The notes under the pieces were generated by a model, which saw nothing but the letters and a program-made list of their open reading frames with translations, was not told where the DNA came from and made no database searches. Shown here one piece after another: positions 45,625-56,885 of a stretch of 64,000 nt of DNA; the first letter of the stretch is position 1, and each line of letters starts with the position of its first letter. The stretch is taken from positions 42,217,358-42,281,357 of the forward strand of contig JANJXV010000004.1 in assembly GCA_024803745.1 (NCBI GenBank), in the 5' to 3' direction. The DNA comes from Megascapheus bottae. Taxonomy: Eukaryota; Chordata; Mammalia; Rodentia; Geomyidae. The position numbers and the translations under genes are program-made.

Positions 45625-46506
45625 ATTTACCTAATCATCCAGAAACAAGGATATACTAAACCCACTAGCACAATGATGTTCAATGCAGCACTATTTACCA
45701 TAGCAAAGATATGGAACCAACCCAGATGCCCCTCAGTTGATGAGTGGATCAACAAGATGTGGTATTTATACACAATGGAATTCTATGCTGCTGTCAGAAA
45801 GAACAGCATCCCCCCATTTGTAAGGAAATGGAAAGACTTGGAAAAAATCATATTAAGTGAATTAAGCCAGACTCAAAGGAACATAGGCTCCATGGTTTCC
45901 CTCATTTTAATAATTAGTACAGGGCTGGGAGTTTGGCCTAGTGGTTAAAGTGCTTGCCTAGCATGCATGAAGGCCCGGGTTCAATTCCTCGGTACCACAT
46001 ACTTAGAAAAAAGCCAGAAATGGTGCTGAGGCTCAAGTGGTAGAGCTCTAGCCTTGAGAAAGTCCAAGGACAGTGCTCAGGCCCTGAGCTCAAGCCCAGG
46101 ACTGGCAAAAAAAAATAATTAGTACAAGACTTGGACTCTACTAGCAGAGGATTACAATAGCACAAAACCTAGATACAGAAGGTCATATAGGATGAGGCTA
46201 AATGAAAGGACCTCCAGGATATGGAAACAAGAGCTATATAATGAGTGAATGTTGTTCTTAATATACTATGTTATTTCTCATCTCTTTTGTTGTCTCTTGT
46301 TTATTCTCATATTGTTACAGTATCTGACCTTGTAATCTGGTATATTGTTTATTTGTTTATTAGAAATAGGAAAGGGAAGGGGGGAAAATAAGATGAGAGG
46401 AAGGGATGGAGGGAGGAAAATAGGGGCAAAACATGAGAAGGGTATCAATGTGTATGAAGTAAAGGTCCTATCTGTAATCCATCTATTAATTACAATAAAA
46501 TATATG
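45625..46506 (+). mobile_element. 5'-truncated L1 with TSD, host to a SINE
   Basis: Forward L1: ORF2 end (frame 45673-45948 with NQPRCPSVDEWINKMWYLYT), 3' UTR and tail (attacaataaaatatatgaa). Duplication aaaaattgatttga (45610-45623) and aaaaacttgatttga (46507-46521), differing by a one-base insertion. An IDL-Geo SINE interrupts it at 45922-46113, so the L1 is the older of the two. Confidence 0.93.
45922..46113 (+). mobile_element. IDL-Geo SINE inside L1 3' UTR, 13-bp TSD
   Basis: Complete forward dimer (gtttggcctagtggttaaag ... gccagaaatggtgctgaggc ... A-tail). Perfect duplication aataattagtaca at 45909-45921 and 46114-46126. The B box is one transition from consensus (ggttcaattcc, CpG decay). 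Confidence 0.95.
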
Positions 46507-46521
46507 AAAAACTTGATTTGA

Positions 46522-47957
46522 GATATAGGCAGATCAATTTGGCTGTGGTGATCGGTACTGATTGTGTAAATGGGTAAGGAGAATGGATTTTCCATGTCAT
46601 GGAATGGCTCATTTGCCTCTTGTACATACTATAGTTAAGGAAAAAAATCATACAGCTGTAAGAATCAGAAAATGGGATCTCTTGTCTCACCCTCATCTCA
46701 CAGAGTGTGACCACCAATTACATAGTCACATGTTGATGCTATAAGGGACATTTGGACAAATTCCCAAATTCATCTTCTTCTCTCTGAAATCAGTTCCACT
46801 TTATCATTCATTAGGGGTACTGTGATGTCTACTTGTAAGTCCAACAGCTTCTTTATTCTCCCCTCTCTTTGCCTATCTTCTTTCCATACTCCACTTCCAT
46901 TCCTATACTGCATCAACTTCATTTTGTACTTAGGAGTATACTTTAAAGTTTTAATTCTATACTCCCTATCAACCACCTTGTCTGGAAAATATATTGTTCC
47001 TTTTGCTGGATACTGCTCTGCATTTTCTCTTTCTTATTTCATTCTATGGCTTAGAAACTTTCTCTCCTTGTAACTCATGCTATTGCACCACCTTTAAGAA
47101 ACATTTTGGGGTTGGAGAGCACTAGCCAATGAACAAAAGCATCAAGTACCATGTCTAAATCCCAGTCGTGAACCTAAAAAAGAGAAATTAAACTTCTCTA
47201 TCGAGGATGGCAATTTACCCTCTGTGCCTTCTTGTAGGTGTTATGTATAGAGGGGAAAAAATACCCAGCCTATCAAAATTCATGTTCTTCCTCCAGAGTC
47301 TAGAGTTGTCACTGAGAAATAATGGCCTAGATAGGCACTAGACTTTCCAATTTCTCCCTCAATGCAGGGGAGGTTACACATCCAGTTTTCACCAGTGTGG
47401 TATCTGCAGAAGTGGTATATCTGTCCAAGTCCAAGATCCTGAACTGGCTGTATCTTCTTCAGACTCTTTCTGTTGGCTGAATGACAAGACTGTGAGGGAT
47501 AATAGGACTTCACGTAGAATGATCTTAGATACCTGAATTACTATGTGGAAGAAATCTGCCAGTCAGGAACCTCTATATTGAAGTATTATCTGAGTATGAA
47601 AAAGTCATATTGAAATTTTATGGTTCTGCACTGCCATTTTCTTTTCTTGTATCTTCCTAGACAATCCTAAGTATTCATCTAGAAATTTCAGTTTTACCAT
47701 ATTTATAGATTCAAGCTTCATTGCTAATTAGCCTTTCTTAATTATCCAAAACCAATTTGTTGTCTCTACTTTCTGAATTTCTTCTCTACTTATTTTCCAC
47801 ATGGCTATTCTATTCTTTGATGGTGATTATCTTTTTGTTCATTCTTCGAACAAAAACAGAAGTAAAAGTCTTGTATATTTCCAGTAACCTTAAAAGATAA
47901 AGTTGAAAAATGCATGTGTCCTGTTTTCTTGAATATAACACATACTTGTTAAAAGCA

Positions 47958-47958
<1 letters not shown>
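46522..47958. other. Unique sequence
   Basis: No repeat convincingly recognised. A faint tRNA-like stretch at 47,098-47,165 is too weak to call. Open frames of 60-83 codons on both strands are unrecognised. Confidence 0.45.

Positions 47959-47999
<41 letters not shown>
47959..47999. repeat. (TG)n microsatellite
   Basis: 41 bases of TG. Confidence 0.97.
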
Positions 48000-48001
<2 letters not shown>

Positions 48002-48233
48002 CTGTCTGATGAACAGATTATCATTTGAAGTTGTTTGGTTTTATTTCTTAGAGTTGGGATTTTTCTGAAATAAATATGCTAATTTAATCAAGAATGTTAA
48101 TATTGTGATAGAGATGTACTAGTACTCTAAGGCTGTGAATTCAACAAACAATGCAAGCATCACCTCTGTGAACTATGCGATAAGAGCCATGGCTATCATA
48201 CTATCATATTTGTGCAGCAGGCCCAAGATTCAC
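48000..48233. other. Unique sequence
   Basis: No feature recognised. Confidence 0.35.
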
Positions 48234-48338
48234 CTGGGTGCTACTGGCTCATGCCTGTAAGCTTAGCTACTCAGGAGATTGGGATCTGAGAATCAGGGTT
48301 CAAAGTTAGTTCAGGGCATGAAAGTCTGTGGGACTATT
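48234..48338 (+). mobile_element. Composite B1/Geo SINE, left part
   Basis: Head (gctcatgcctgtaagcttag, ctactcaggagattgggatc) and start of linker (agtctgtgggactatt). Split here by an L1; the remainder is at 49902-50045. Confidence 0.92.
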
Positions 48339-49901
48339 TTTTTCCTGTATTTTTTTATTGAAATTAATAGAAGGGTTACATTATATTCACCAGATAGAAT
48401 GTGCATTACTTCACATACATCATGGATACCCTTTCTCATGTCTTGGTCTCCATTTCCCACCCCACACCCCCGCCCCTCATTTTGTTTTCCTCCCTTCCCT
48501 ATCCAACTTCAAATAAACAAATAAACATATATACAATATCTCAGATAACAAGGTAAAATACTGGAACAAAACGAGATAACCAAGGGACAGCAAAAGAAAT
48601 GAAAGATAACATAGTACATTAAGGACAAAAATCACTCATTGTTTCTATATCCTGGAGGTCCTTGCACTTAGCATCATCCAGCATCATCCTATATGGCCTT
48701 ATTTGTCTAGGTTTTGCTCTGTTGTAACTCTCTGCTAGGAGAGCCCAAGGTTTCTACTGATTATAACAAATGAGGGAATCCATTGAGCCTATGCTCCTTT
48801 GAGTCTGGCTTACTTCACTTAATATGATTTTTTCTAAGTCTTTCCATTTCCTTACAAATGGGGTGATGTCGTTCTTTCTGATGGCAGCATAGAATTCCAT
48901 TGTCTATAAATACCACATCTTGTTGATCCAATCACCAGCTGAGGGTCATCTGGGTTGGTTCCATACCTTTGCTATGGTAAATAGTGCTGCAATGAACATT
49001 GTTGTGCTGGTGGATTTAGTATGTCTTTGTTTCTGGACTAGTGGGTAAATGCCAAGTAGTGGAATTGCTGGGTCATAGGGGAGCTCTATGTTTAGTCTTT
49101 TGAGGAATTGCCATACTGCTTTCCATAGTGGTTGAGCAAGTTTACACTCCCACCTCCTGGCCACATCCCCTCTAGCATCCAGCATCTGTTGTTATTAGAT
49201 TTCTTGATCCTGGTCATTCTAACTGGAGTGAGGTGGAATCTTAGAGTTGTTTGATTTGCATTTCTTTTATGTCCAGAGATGTTGAGCATTTCTTCATGTG
49301 TCTTTAGGCCATTCATATTTCTTCTTCAGAGAAGACTCTCTTTAAGTCTTTAGTCCATCTTTTAATGTTTCTTTTGAGAGATTCAATTTTTTGAGCTGTT
49401 GATATATTTTAGATATGAGGCCTTTGTCTGTTGCATGGTTAGTGAAGATTGCCCATTCTGTAGGCTTTCTAGTTAGTTTGCCAGCTATGTCCTTTGCCAT
49501 ACAGAAGCTCTTCAGTTGATCCAGATTTTCTCTGATTTGTTGTGTTCCTGGGTCCTTATTGAGAAAGTTTCGACCTGTGCCAAGGAGACCTAGTGTATCT
49601 CCTATTCCTTCTTGTAAGGTTTACAGTGTATCTGCTTTTAACCTTGAGTTCTTTGATCCATTTGGAGTAAATCCTGGTGCAGGGTGACAAAGAAGAATCC
49701 AGTGTTAGCTTTCTGCAGGTGCTTAACCAGTTCTTCCAGGACCACGTGTTGAAGAGGCTGTCTTTCTTCCATTCTATTTTTTTGGCTAATTTCTCAAAGA
49801 TTAGGTGGCTATAGATCTGTGGGTTAATATCTGGGTCCTCAGTTCTATTCCATTGGTCCTCAGGCCTGTTTTTGTGCCAGTACCATTGTGTTTTCATTAC
49901 T
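48339..49901 (-). mobile_element. 5'-truncated L1 (~1.56 kb) inserted in a SINE, 16-bp TSD
   Basis: Reverse L1 with 3' UTR (ttgaaattaatagaagggtt, C-rich tract near 48,456-48,478) and ORF2 C-terminal half. The duplication is agtctgtgggactatt (48323-48338) and agtctgtgagactatt (49902-49917), one mismatch. It is SINE sequence, which proves the SINE was there first. An 11-bp micro-duplication (agcatcatcc twice) lies near 48,670. Confidence 0.96.
48946..49897 (-). pseudogene. L1 ORF2 C-terminal half, multiply broken
   Basis: Frames 49897-49556 ([38 protein letters not shown]), 49316-49092 ([18 protein letters not shown]) and 49185-48946 ([20 protein letters not shown]). The C-X3-C half of the cysteine motif is disrupted by a small duplication (tagcatccagcatct near 49,172), and the motif's His-containing part is deleted. 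More decayed than the 17.4-kb copy. Confidence 0.9.
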
Positions 49902-50045
49902 AGTCTGTGAGACTATTATCTCCGATTAACCACCAGAAAACCGGAAGTGGTGCTATGGCTCAAGTGGTACAGCATTAGCCCTGAACTGAAGATTTCAGGA
50001 ACAGGGTCCAGGTCCAGTGTTCAAGCCCAATGACTGTCAAAAAAG
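49902..50045 (+). mobile_element. Composite B1/Geo SINE, right part
   Basis: Resumes with the duplicated linker (agtctgtgagactatt), then atctccgattaaccaccag and the Geo-like tail (accggaagtggtgctatggc), ending in an A-rich tail at about 50,038-50,070. This is the clearest tail of its family here. Confidence 0.92.
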
Positions 50046-53000
50046 AAAAGGAAAGAAAAAGAAAAAAGAATTTCAGTAGTCCATCTCCTGGTTAGACTTC
50101 TAGGAAGAGTTTGTCTACACATAGCTAGAAACCAAGACATGCTCATCTTTACAAAAAATGATTTTTAATACATGAAGATTTATATTTTCTTCCTCTTATT
50201 CAAGCCAGACACTAAAGCATGAATAGAAATGTACAACTCTCATTTAGACTTTTAAACCATTAGATTGCTTCCTATTATTAAAACTAAAATAGGTGGTAAG
50301 AAGCTTGAGGATGTCGGAGATTAATGCTTTCCTTTATTTCATAGTTTTATGATATTTGGATACCAGTGTGCTCACTTCAAATGACTAGATAATGACTCAC
50401 ATTTCCTTTTTATCTTCAACAATACCAACACTTCTTTCTTCTTCCTTTTCATAGATCTTTCATTTTTGCTTTTGTTGTTGGCTGACATTGAAGACTAATT
50501 TCTTTTTCTTAAAGGGAACAATCTGAACCTGTACAAAATAACTCTAGCATTAGTGAAAAATGCTCTAATTTCAAAATGCAGAGTCCTCAACAACTAATCT
50601 AAGATCAAATAACAATCTTATTTGAATTTGGATAAACCACATCTCTAGGTAGAGTATAAAAGAAGTATAGAAATGTCAGGAAGATTGTATTTACAATAAT
50701 ATTGACAAATGGAAAAAGGTGGAATATAAAATGATCTCTGCTTCATTGTTGCCTACTGCTATAAAATCTAACATAGCTGGTCAAAAAGAAGAGAAGCTTG
50801 ATTAATATTTCATTAGAATAAAAATAAGCTTTAATTCCTTTTACAGATTGGAGTAAAGTCATCTTGTGCAGGAATGACTAGTGTAGTTTGCGAAAGTTTA
50901 ATCATTTATTGAGGAACTGGATCTAAGCCTGTGAACAATGTGTCTCTAAATGAATTTTAGCTATCATTGCAAATGATTTGCTCCAAACAGAAGAAAAACT
51001 AAAATTTGGGGTGGAGGGCAGTTCTTCTTCTCAGAAATATGCTGTGATTCTGTTTAATCAGAGTGTTAGAATTTATCTGTGTTAAATAGAACTCTTTTTT
51101 TTTTTACCTGTTTAATCTGTATAAAATTAAAAGTTGTCGAATTCAGGTCTCAGAAATAAATGAGGAAACAGTTGAAGAACATTTGCCATTGATATGTAAA
51201 GACAAAATGCCAGAAGCACCGAATACTGTCAGATTACAAACTCCTTTTGGAGGACAGTTATTGGAAGAGCCATGGCTGCTTTTGGCAAGATTAGAGACTT
51301 AATGGGCTAGTCATCCTTGGGCAGAAATCATGTCAATGTCCCTCACCAATTTTATAAAGATGAACCAATCTGCTGTGCTTCAAGGGAAAATAACAACCAT
51401 CTTAGCCATGTGCTGAAAATACATTTCTTCTGTGTTTTCTCTAACTTTTTAACTTGATGGCAATATTTTGCTGATCTTTTATCTGCAAACCTGTTTACTA
51501 CATAGCACACAGAGCTCAGAAAAGACCCTATGAACTGTTGTCTCTTCTTTGCTTAAGGAGTTCTACTGCCATGGAAGGGCCCCTTACAATCACTCTCAAA
51601 CAGTCATTGTCCTTGTAGCTGTAATTTTATGCTTGAATATTCTCCAGTCTCTTTTTTCTTCAAAAAAATAACACATTTTTCTAAAATTTTTGCTTGAGTT
51701 CCTGGATCATGGCTATAATATGCCTCCTGGGATTTCAGTTAATGTGGTAAGAGGCAGTCTTGAAGACTTCAGAATTTTTCCTATTCATCTTGAATCTGAA
51801 ATTACTCCAAAAGTTATTCAAATACTTATTATTTTTGTAAGGTTTCTAAAGCACTCCTATTCCCAAGCACATTCTTTTCCAATCAGGGTGTATATTTCAT
51901 ATTTATATTTTATATGCCATATAAGTATTTATCTATACATAAATGTTGAAGCACAATATATATGGATATGTTTAGCTTATGTATCTATATATACAGGTGT
52001 ATGTACACATATCATAATAAATTTGCTTGTTTTTGTAATTGGCTGCCATCTGGATCTCTGATGCTGTAGAAGTCTATGAGGGAAGACCACAGGAAAAGAA
52101 GAACATGAACAGACAAGAACTCATAGCCTGATCTGGAACCCCAGAGGAACAGACTGCAACCTCTTTTGTTGTTACCTCTGACCTTAGTGATGATGGCTGT
52201 ATATGGTGGGGTCCATGACCTTTCTTCATGGAGCTACATCCAAACATCTGGCCCAGGAAACAATGAAGCTGAAACAGGATGAGGAAGGTACCTCAGTTGT
52301 GAGTATGAATGTTGCTTCAGATCAACAAAATGAGTCTCCTGGCCAGCTTCTAAAAGGTTATTACCATTTCTTCTCTCTTTTTCAACCAAAGTACACAAAT
52401 TGAGAAAAAAAGGGTAGATGCTGTTGTCAAACTGCCCATAGGACAGGCTGAGAGGAAGGGGATGGTTGTTAACACCTAGGAATGCAGCAATATGTGAATT
52501 GTGCTCTTACCCTCATTGTCATATCATGACCATTCACTTAGATTTCAATGTACGTCTCTTGATGGCTCAATTAGGGTACCTTTCATTTTGTGCAGATGTG
52601 AGCTTGCTAATTATTTTTATACTTGTTGCTCTTCTATCCTTGTGTTTGAGCAATGGCTCACACATGTGGAATCTAGAGTATACTTATTTCTTTGTGATGG
52701 GTCTGGTTTGAAATATCTAAATTCTAAGTGAGCTGTGCAACTGGATTAATCACTATTAAAAACGTCACAGTTATCTGTTTTTTGATGCAGCTTAAATTTA
52801 ATAGCTGATATAACGGGTGGGGAGCAAACTATGAAAAGCAGATACAATTGATTTTTTTAAGCAATGAGGAATTGTGAGGATGAACATGACTCTACCAGTA
52901 TAAATGCTGCTTCTGCTAAATCTCATTTCTCCTAGCCATGCTTATGAAAATCCTATTGAGCATTGTGGTGTGGGGGGAGCTGCTTTGCTGTTTTTCATAC

Positions 53001-53271
53001 CAGAGACAGTTTCAGTTATCTTAAGAAATCTAGAGCTGTCTTTAGCCCAAGGCCCAGAGGAATCCACAAGCACCTTGTTCAGGGTCAATTGTTGCTTAAA
53101 TGACTATTAGAGTCTATTCAACACCGCAAACAGATCAATCTTTTCAATTCAGAGTTGATGAAATTCTACATTTTCAATGGTGTTGTCTGAGAGTATGAAT
53201 TCAATAGATGCTTTCTAGGATAATTTGGTGTTTATCTTATTTTTACTAGGATTTCTCTAAATGGAGGATGC
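50046..53271. other. Unique sequence, 3.2 kb free of recognised transposons
   Basis: Only an AT-rich patch (51,890-52,020) stands out. Open frames: plus 51690-52061 (123 codons, AT-rich, unlikely coding) and plus 52203-52403 (66 codons). The latter has a hydrophilic Glu/Lys/Gln-rich stretch (52,245-52,355) next to a possible splice donor (gaaggtacct, 52,286). I cannot identify a protein. This is the longest repeat-free block apart from 23.3-25.6 kb and 34.3-37.3 kb. Confidence 0.45.
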
Positions 53272-54007
53272 TAAACTCAAAACTTTTAAAAATTTTATGT
53301 TATTTTTTATTGTTGGGATAATGTATAGAGGGGTTACAGTTACATTCGTCAGGTTGTAGGTGCATTACTTCTCACACATTGATACCCCTTCTCATGTTTT
53401 TGTCAGCATTTCCCCCCACCCCTCCCAATTTGTTTCCCCCTTCCCTTTCCTATTTCACATAAACAAATAAATGTATATACAATATACCATGTAACAAAGT
53501 CAGATACAGTAACAATATGAGATTAACCAAAGGGCAAAAAATGGAGGAAAAAAATAACATAGTTAAGAACAACAGTCACACAAGAGAAAGCTCTTATTCC
53601 AATAAATATTGATCCTAAGTGAAAGAAGTGGCACCTGATGTAACTCAACCTATACTAGATCTCTAGCAACTACAGCAAACAAAGATGGTAGCCTGAACTT
53701 CCACAGACATATTTGTAGCTCCTCCTCTTGGGTCAATGCAGTGTAACCAAGTTAAAAGAAAAGCTCAAGGTTCCATCCTGCCTTCAGAAAGGAAAAGAAT
53801 TGGACATTTATTCGATACCTAAGAAACTGGCTTGTCTTTCCTGAGTGCCATGAGAGGATCTGCCCATTACAGAGTTATGCCCGTTCACTACAGATCCCTT
53901 TTTAACTCATCTTAAAGCAAGAAACCTATATCCCCAAACACAGCTTGAGTCACTTGCCAGATGTTCTCATTTTCTCCAGGGGTTAGCCAAGGTAAACTCA
54001 AAACTTT
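53272..54007 (-). mobile_element. Chimeric insertion: L1 3' end plus ~390 bp non-L1, 15-bp TSD
   Basis: Perfect duplication taaactcaaaacttt at 53272-53286 and 53993-54007. Just inside the left copy is an L1 tail and 3' UTR in reverse (53,288-53,600; attgttgggataatgtatag). Upstream of it in the element's own direction lie ~390 bp (53,603-53,992) that are not L1. They contain an AATAAA on the minus strand near 53,811. The whole behaves as one retroinsert ending in an L1 3' UTR. Confidence 0.7.
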
Positions 54008-54512
54008 GAAGCAGGCTTCTCTATGTCAACATATGCATATTCTTCTAGGGCATAAGGAATTCATCTAACAAGTATCACCAGCTAATATAACCATGCATAC
54101 ATGCTGATTTTAGTCCTGAAGGTAGAACAAGGGAATTCATGTCACATTTGTGTATTATACTTTTATCTTTTAGAATTTACATGCTGGCATGCATAAAATA
54201 AAATTCTAGGGAGAAATACACCTTTTCTAGGCTAACTCAGGTAAGGGATGGAAAAATCACGTTGCTTAACACTGAGATCTACATTACAATAAAATGAATT
54301 CACACTTGAGTCCTAGTAATGCTATTTGAAAATATATTGGTATAAGAATGAATACACCTCACATGTAGAATGGAAGGTAAATAGGATAATAGGGTAATGA
54401 TATGGGCACTATAATCACCTGGAAATAACCTAGATATGTAGTTAAATAATGATTTATTTAATGAAAGAATTTGACACAACAGAAAAATAAATTTCTATTA
54501 TACATCTTAACA
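54008..54512. other. Unique AT-rich sequence
   Basis: No feature recognised. Confidence 0.4.
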
Positions 54513-54945
54513 ATTTTTTGGTGGGGGCAGGGAGTGAACTGTCCTGGTGCTTGAAATCAGCTCTTACTGTTGTCCCTGACCTTTTTTTTTTCTGCCAGTC
54601 CTGGGCTTGAGCTCAGGGCCTGAGCACTGTCCTTGGACTTTCTCAAGGCTAGAGCTTTACCAGTGGAGCCTCGTCTTTTTCCTATATATGTGGTACCGAG
54701 GAATCAAAGTCGGGTCTTTGTGCATGCTAGGCAAGCACTTTACCACTAGGCTAAACTCCCACTCCTGTCCCTGACCTTTTATGCTCAAGACTAGTGCTCC
54801 ACCATTTGAGCCACAGCTCTGCTGCTGGCTTTATAGTGGTTAATGGGAGATGATAATCTCATGTACTTTCCTGCCTAGGCTTGGTGTATTCTTCAGCTAT
54901 CAGCCTTCTGACTAGCTAGGATTATAGTCCTTGAGGCACTGAAGA
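54513..54945 (-). mobile_element. Composite SINE split by an IDL-Geo insertion
   Basis: Outer element in reverse. Left part 54513-54585 (gtcctggtgcttgaaatcag, tgttgtccctgacc). Right part 54766-54945 (gctcaagactagtgctccac, linker aatctcatgtactttcctgc, head gactagctaggattatag). Interrupted by the SINE at 54586-54765. Confidence 0.85.
54586..54765 (-). mobile_element. IDL-Geo SINE nested in another SINE, 15-bp TSD
   Basis: Perfect duplication tgtccctgacctttt at 54571-54585 and 54766-54780. Internal text gccagtcctgggcttgagct ... ggtaccgaggaatcaaag ... catgctaggcaagcacttt. The stretch that normally reads caccacttctggctttt is shortened (internal deletion). Confidence 0.95.
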
Positions 54946-54962
54946 CAGCTTGAACTTAATTT

Positions 54963-55193
54963 TTTCATTTTTTTTCTTGGTCAGTCGTGAGGCTTCAACT
55001 CTGCCTGGGCACTTTCTGTGAGCTCTTCAGCTCGAGGTTAGTGCTTGACCACTTGAGTCACGACACCACTTCTGGTTTTCTGGTGGCTGATTGGAGACTG
55101 TCTCATAGTCTTTAGCTAGCTTTGAACCTCGATCCTCAGATCTCAGTCTCCTGAGGAGCAAGGATTACAGGCTTGAGCCACTGATACCTGGCT
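54963..55193 (-). mobile_element. Composite B1/Geo SINE
   Basis: Reverse orientation: ggtcagtcgtgaggcttcaa, gaccacttgagtcacgacac, cacttctggttttctggtgg, ctcagtctcctgaggagcaa, gattacaggcttgagccact. Near full length. Confidence 0.88.
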
Positions 55194-55195
55194 CA

Positions 55196-55766
55196 TGCAT
55201 TTTTTATTGTTATTATAAAAGTGATGTACGGAGGGATTACAGTTATGTAAGTCAGGTAAAGAGTACATTGCTTTTTGAACAATGTCACCTCTTCCCTTAC
55301 TTTCCCCAGTCTTCCTTCCTGTCCACAACCACAAGTTGTAAAGTTCATTTTCAACAGTGCACCTCCATTTCTGTGACCCCTTTTATCCTCCTGAAGACAT
55401 ATAAATGAATAAATAAGACAGAAAAACAAAAAAAATCAGCAAAAAAGCTCTCTTGTTTCCATTTCCTGGAATTCATTTTGCTAAATATGATTTTATATGA
55501 TCAGCGGCACACGGGCTTTGTGTTCCTTTCCTAAGAATATCCTCATTTAGTCTCACTGTGTGTACAATTTGTCATGCCCCAGTGCATTCTTTTCCTTTTT
55601 CTTTCTTGTAGATTTATAGGCACATTCTAGTTTCTACAAATGAGGAAAATCATACAACCTGTGTTTCTCTGGGTCTGGCTTACTTCACTTAATAAAATTT
55701 TTCCCCAACTCTTTCCATTTGTTAAGAAATGGTGCAGTATCATTTTCTGATGAATGAGTAGAGTTC

Positions 55767-55815
<49 letters not shown>

Positions 55816-55945
55816 CATTTTCTTGATTCGTTGAGGGGCATCTGGGTTGATCCATATCTTGGCTATGTTGCAATGAAGATGATTGTGCTGGTAGCTTTAG
55901 TGTGATCTTGTTTGTGTTCCATTGGATCAATGCCTTTGATTCTTT
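55196..55945 (-). mobile_element. Diverged L1 (3' UTR and ORF2 end) with internal (CA)n
   Basis: Reverse L1 of the gtgatgtacggagggattac / gagtacattgctttttgaa 3' UTR type. ORF2 end landmarks: gggtctggcttacttcactt at 55,670, cattttcttgattcgttgag at 55,815 and gttgcaatgaagatgattgt at 55,867. A (CA)n tract at 55770-55813 replaces the usual gtgtataaataccaca stretch. Older than the 17.4-kb element. Confidence 0.85.
55770..55813. repeat. (CA)n microsatellite inside L1
   Basis: 44 bases of AC, lying in the L1 ORF2 3' part. Val-Cys frames on the minus strand are artefacts. Confidence 0.97.
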
Positions 55946-56339
55946 TAGTTATAAAGATTATACTCTCTTTTGAGCTTGAAAGTTGGGCTATAGTGAATTT
56001 AAAAATAATGCCTTAGGTAGGAAACAAAGGGTACTGATATTCAGTCTGTAGTAAAATAATAGTAATAAACTTTTTTCATATTTAATATAACAGGATTATG
56101 GTTTGGGGAAGGATAATTCCAATAACAATTTTAACAGTGTTAAAGGGCCACATGATTACAGAAGTAGATTTAATATAAAGCTTGGAGTCTCTACATTTTG
56201 TCTTTGTCAAAGTGATTAATCCATGAATCTGGTATTGAGATTTTAGGTTAGGAATACTGGCATGAAAAACACTGAAAAAAGATGTTGTAGAGTTCTGTGC
56301 AGAGACATTAGTGTTTATATACTGGTAACTTTTAAGAAA
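55946..56339. other. Unique sequence
   Basis: No feature recognised. Confidence 0.4.
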
Positions 56340-56837
56340 AATTCATTTTACTTTAAAAAATATAGTTTGAGTTTTAAGTGACAGATAGTAATTATATATA
56401 TATATATATTTATGGGGTACATTGGGTATATGTGCAAGGTATAATGAATAGTTTTTTGTAGTTGGCAAATTTATCACCCCAGGCATAAATAATTTCTGTA
56501 TACTTGCAATATTAAAAATCCTCCTTGGTAGATACTTTGAAATATACAATTAATTATTGTCAACCCTAGTTATTCTATCATGCCTTAGAACATTAGAAGT
56601 TATTTGTCCTTTTCAACTGTACCCTTGTGCTCATTAATTATCCTTTTCCTTTTTTCCCCACCTGCATACCATTGTTAAACTCTACTAACCACCATTTTAT
56701 TATCTACCTGAAAGTCAACTTTGTACCTTTCACATATGTGTGAGAACATGTGGCATTTGACTTTTTGATAATGATATAATGTTCACCATACTGCTGCAAA
56801 TGAGCCTTATACTTTCAGTGGCTGAATAATGTTCCCA

Positions 56838-56885
<48 letters not shown>

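Noticed and set aside
45216..45626. 136-codon minus-strand frame
   Set aside because: AT-rich composition equals the flanks, no motif is present, and it runs into the duplication of the neighbouring L1 insertion. Not supportable as a gene.
47098..47165. Faint tRNA-like stretch
   Set aside because: Only scattered resemblance to the ID-like module, no A-tail and no duplication.
53603..53992. Identification as a named LTR or processed pseudogene
   Set aside because: The AATAAA and composition suggest a transcript end or LTR, but no family or protein could be recognised. Kept only as part of a chimeric insert.
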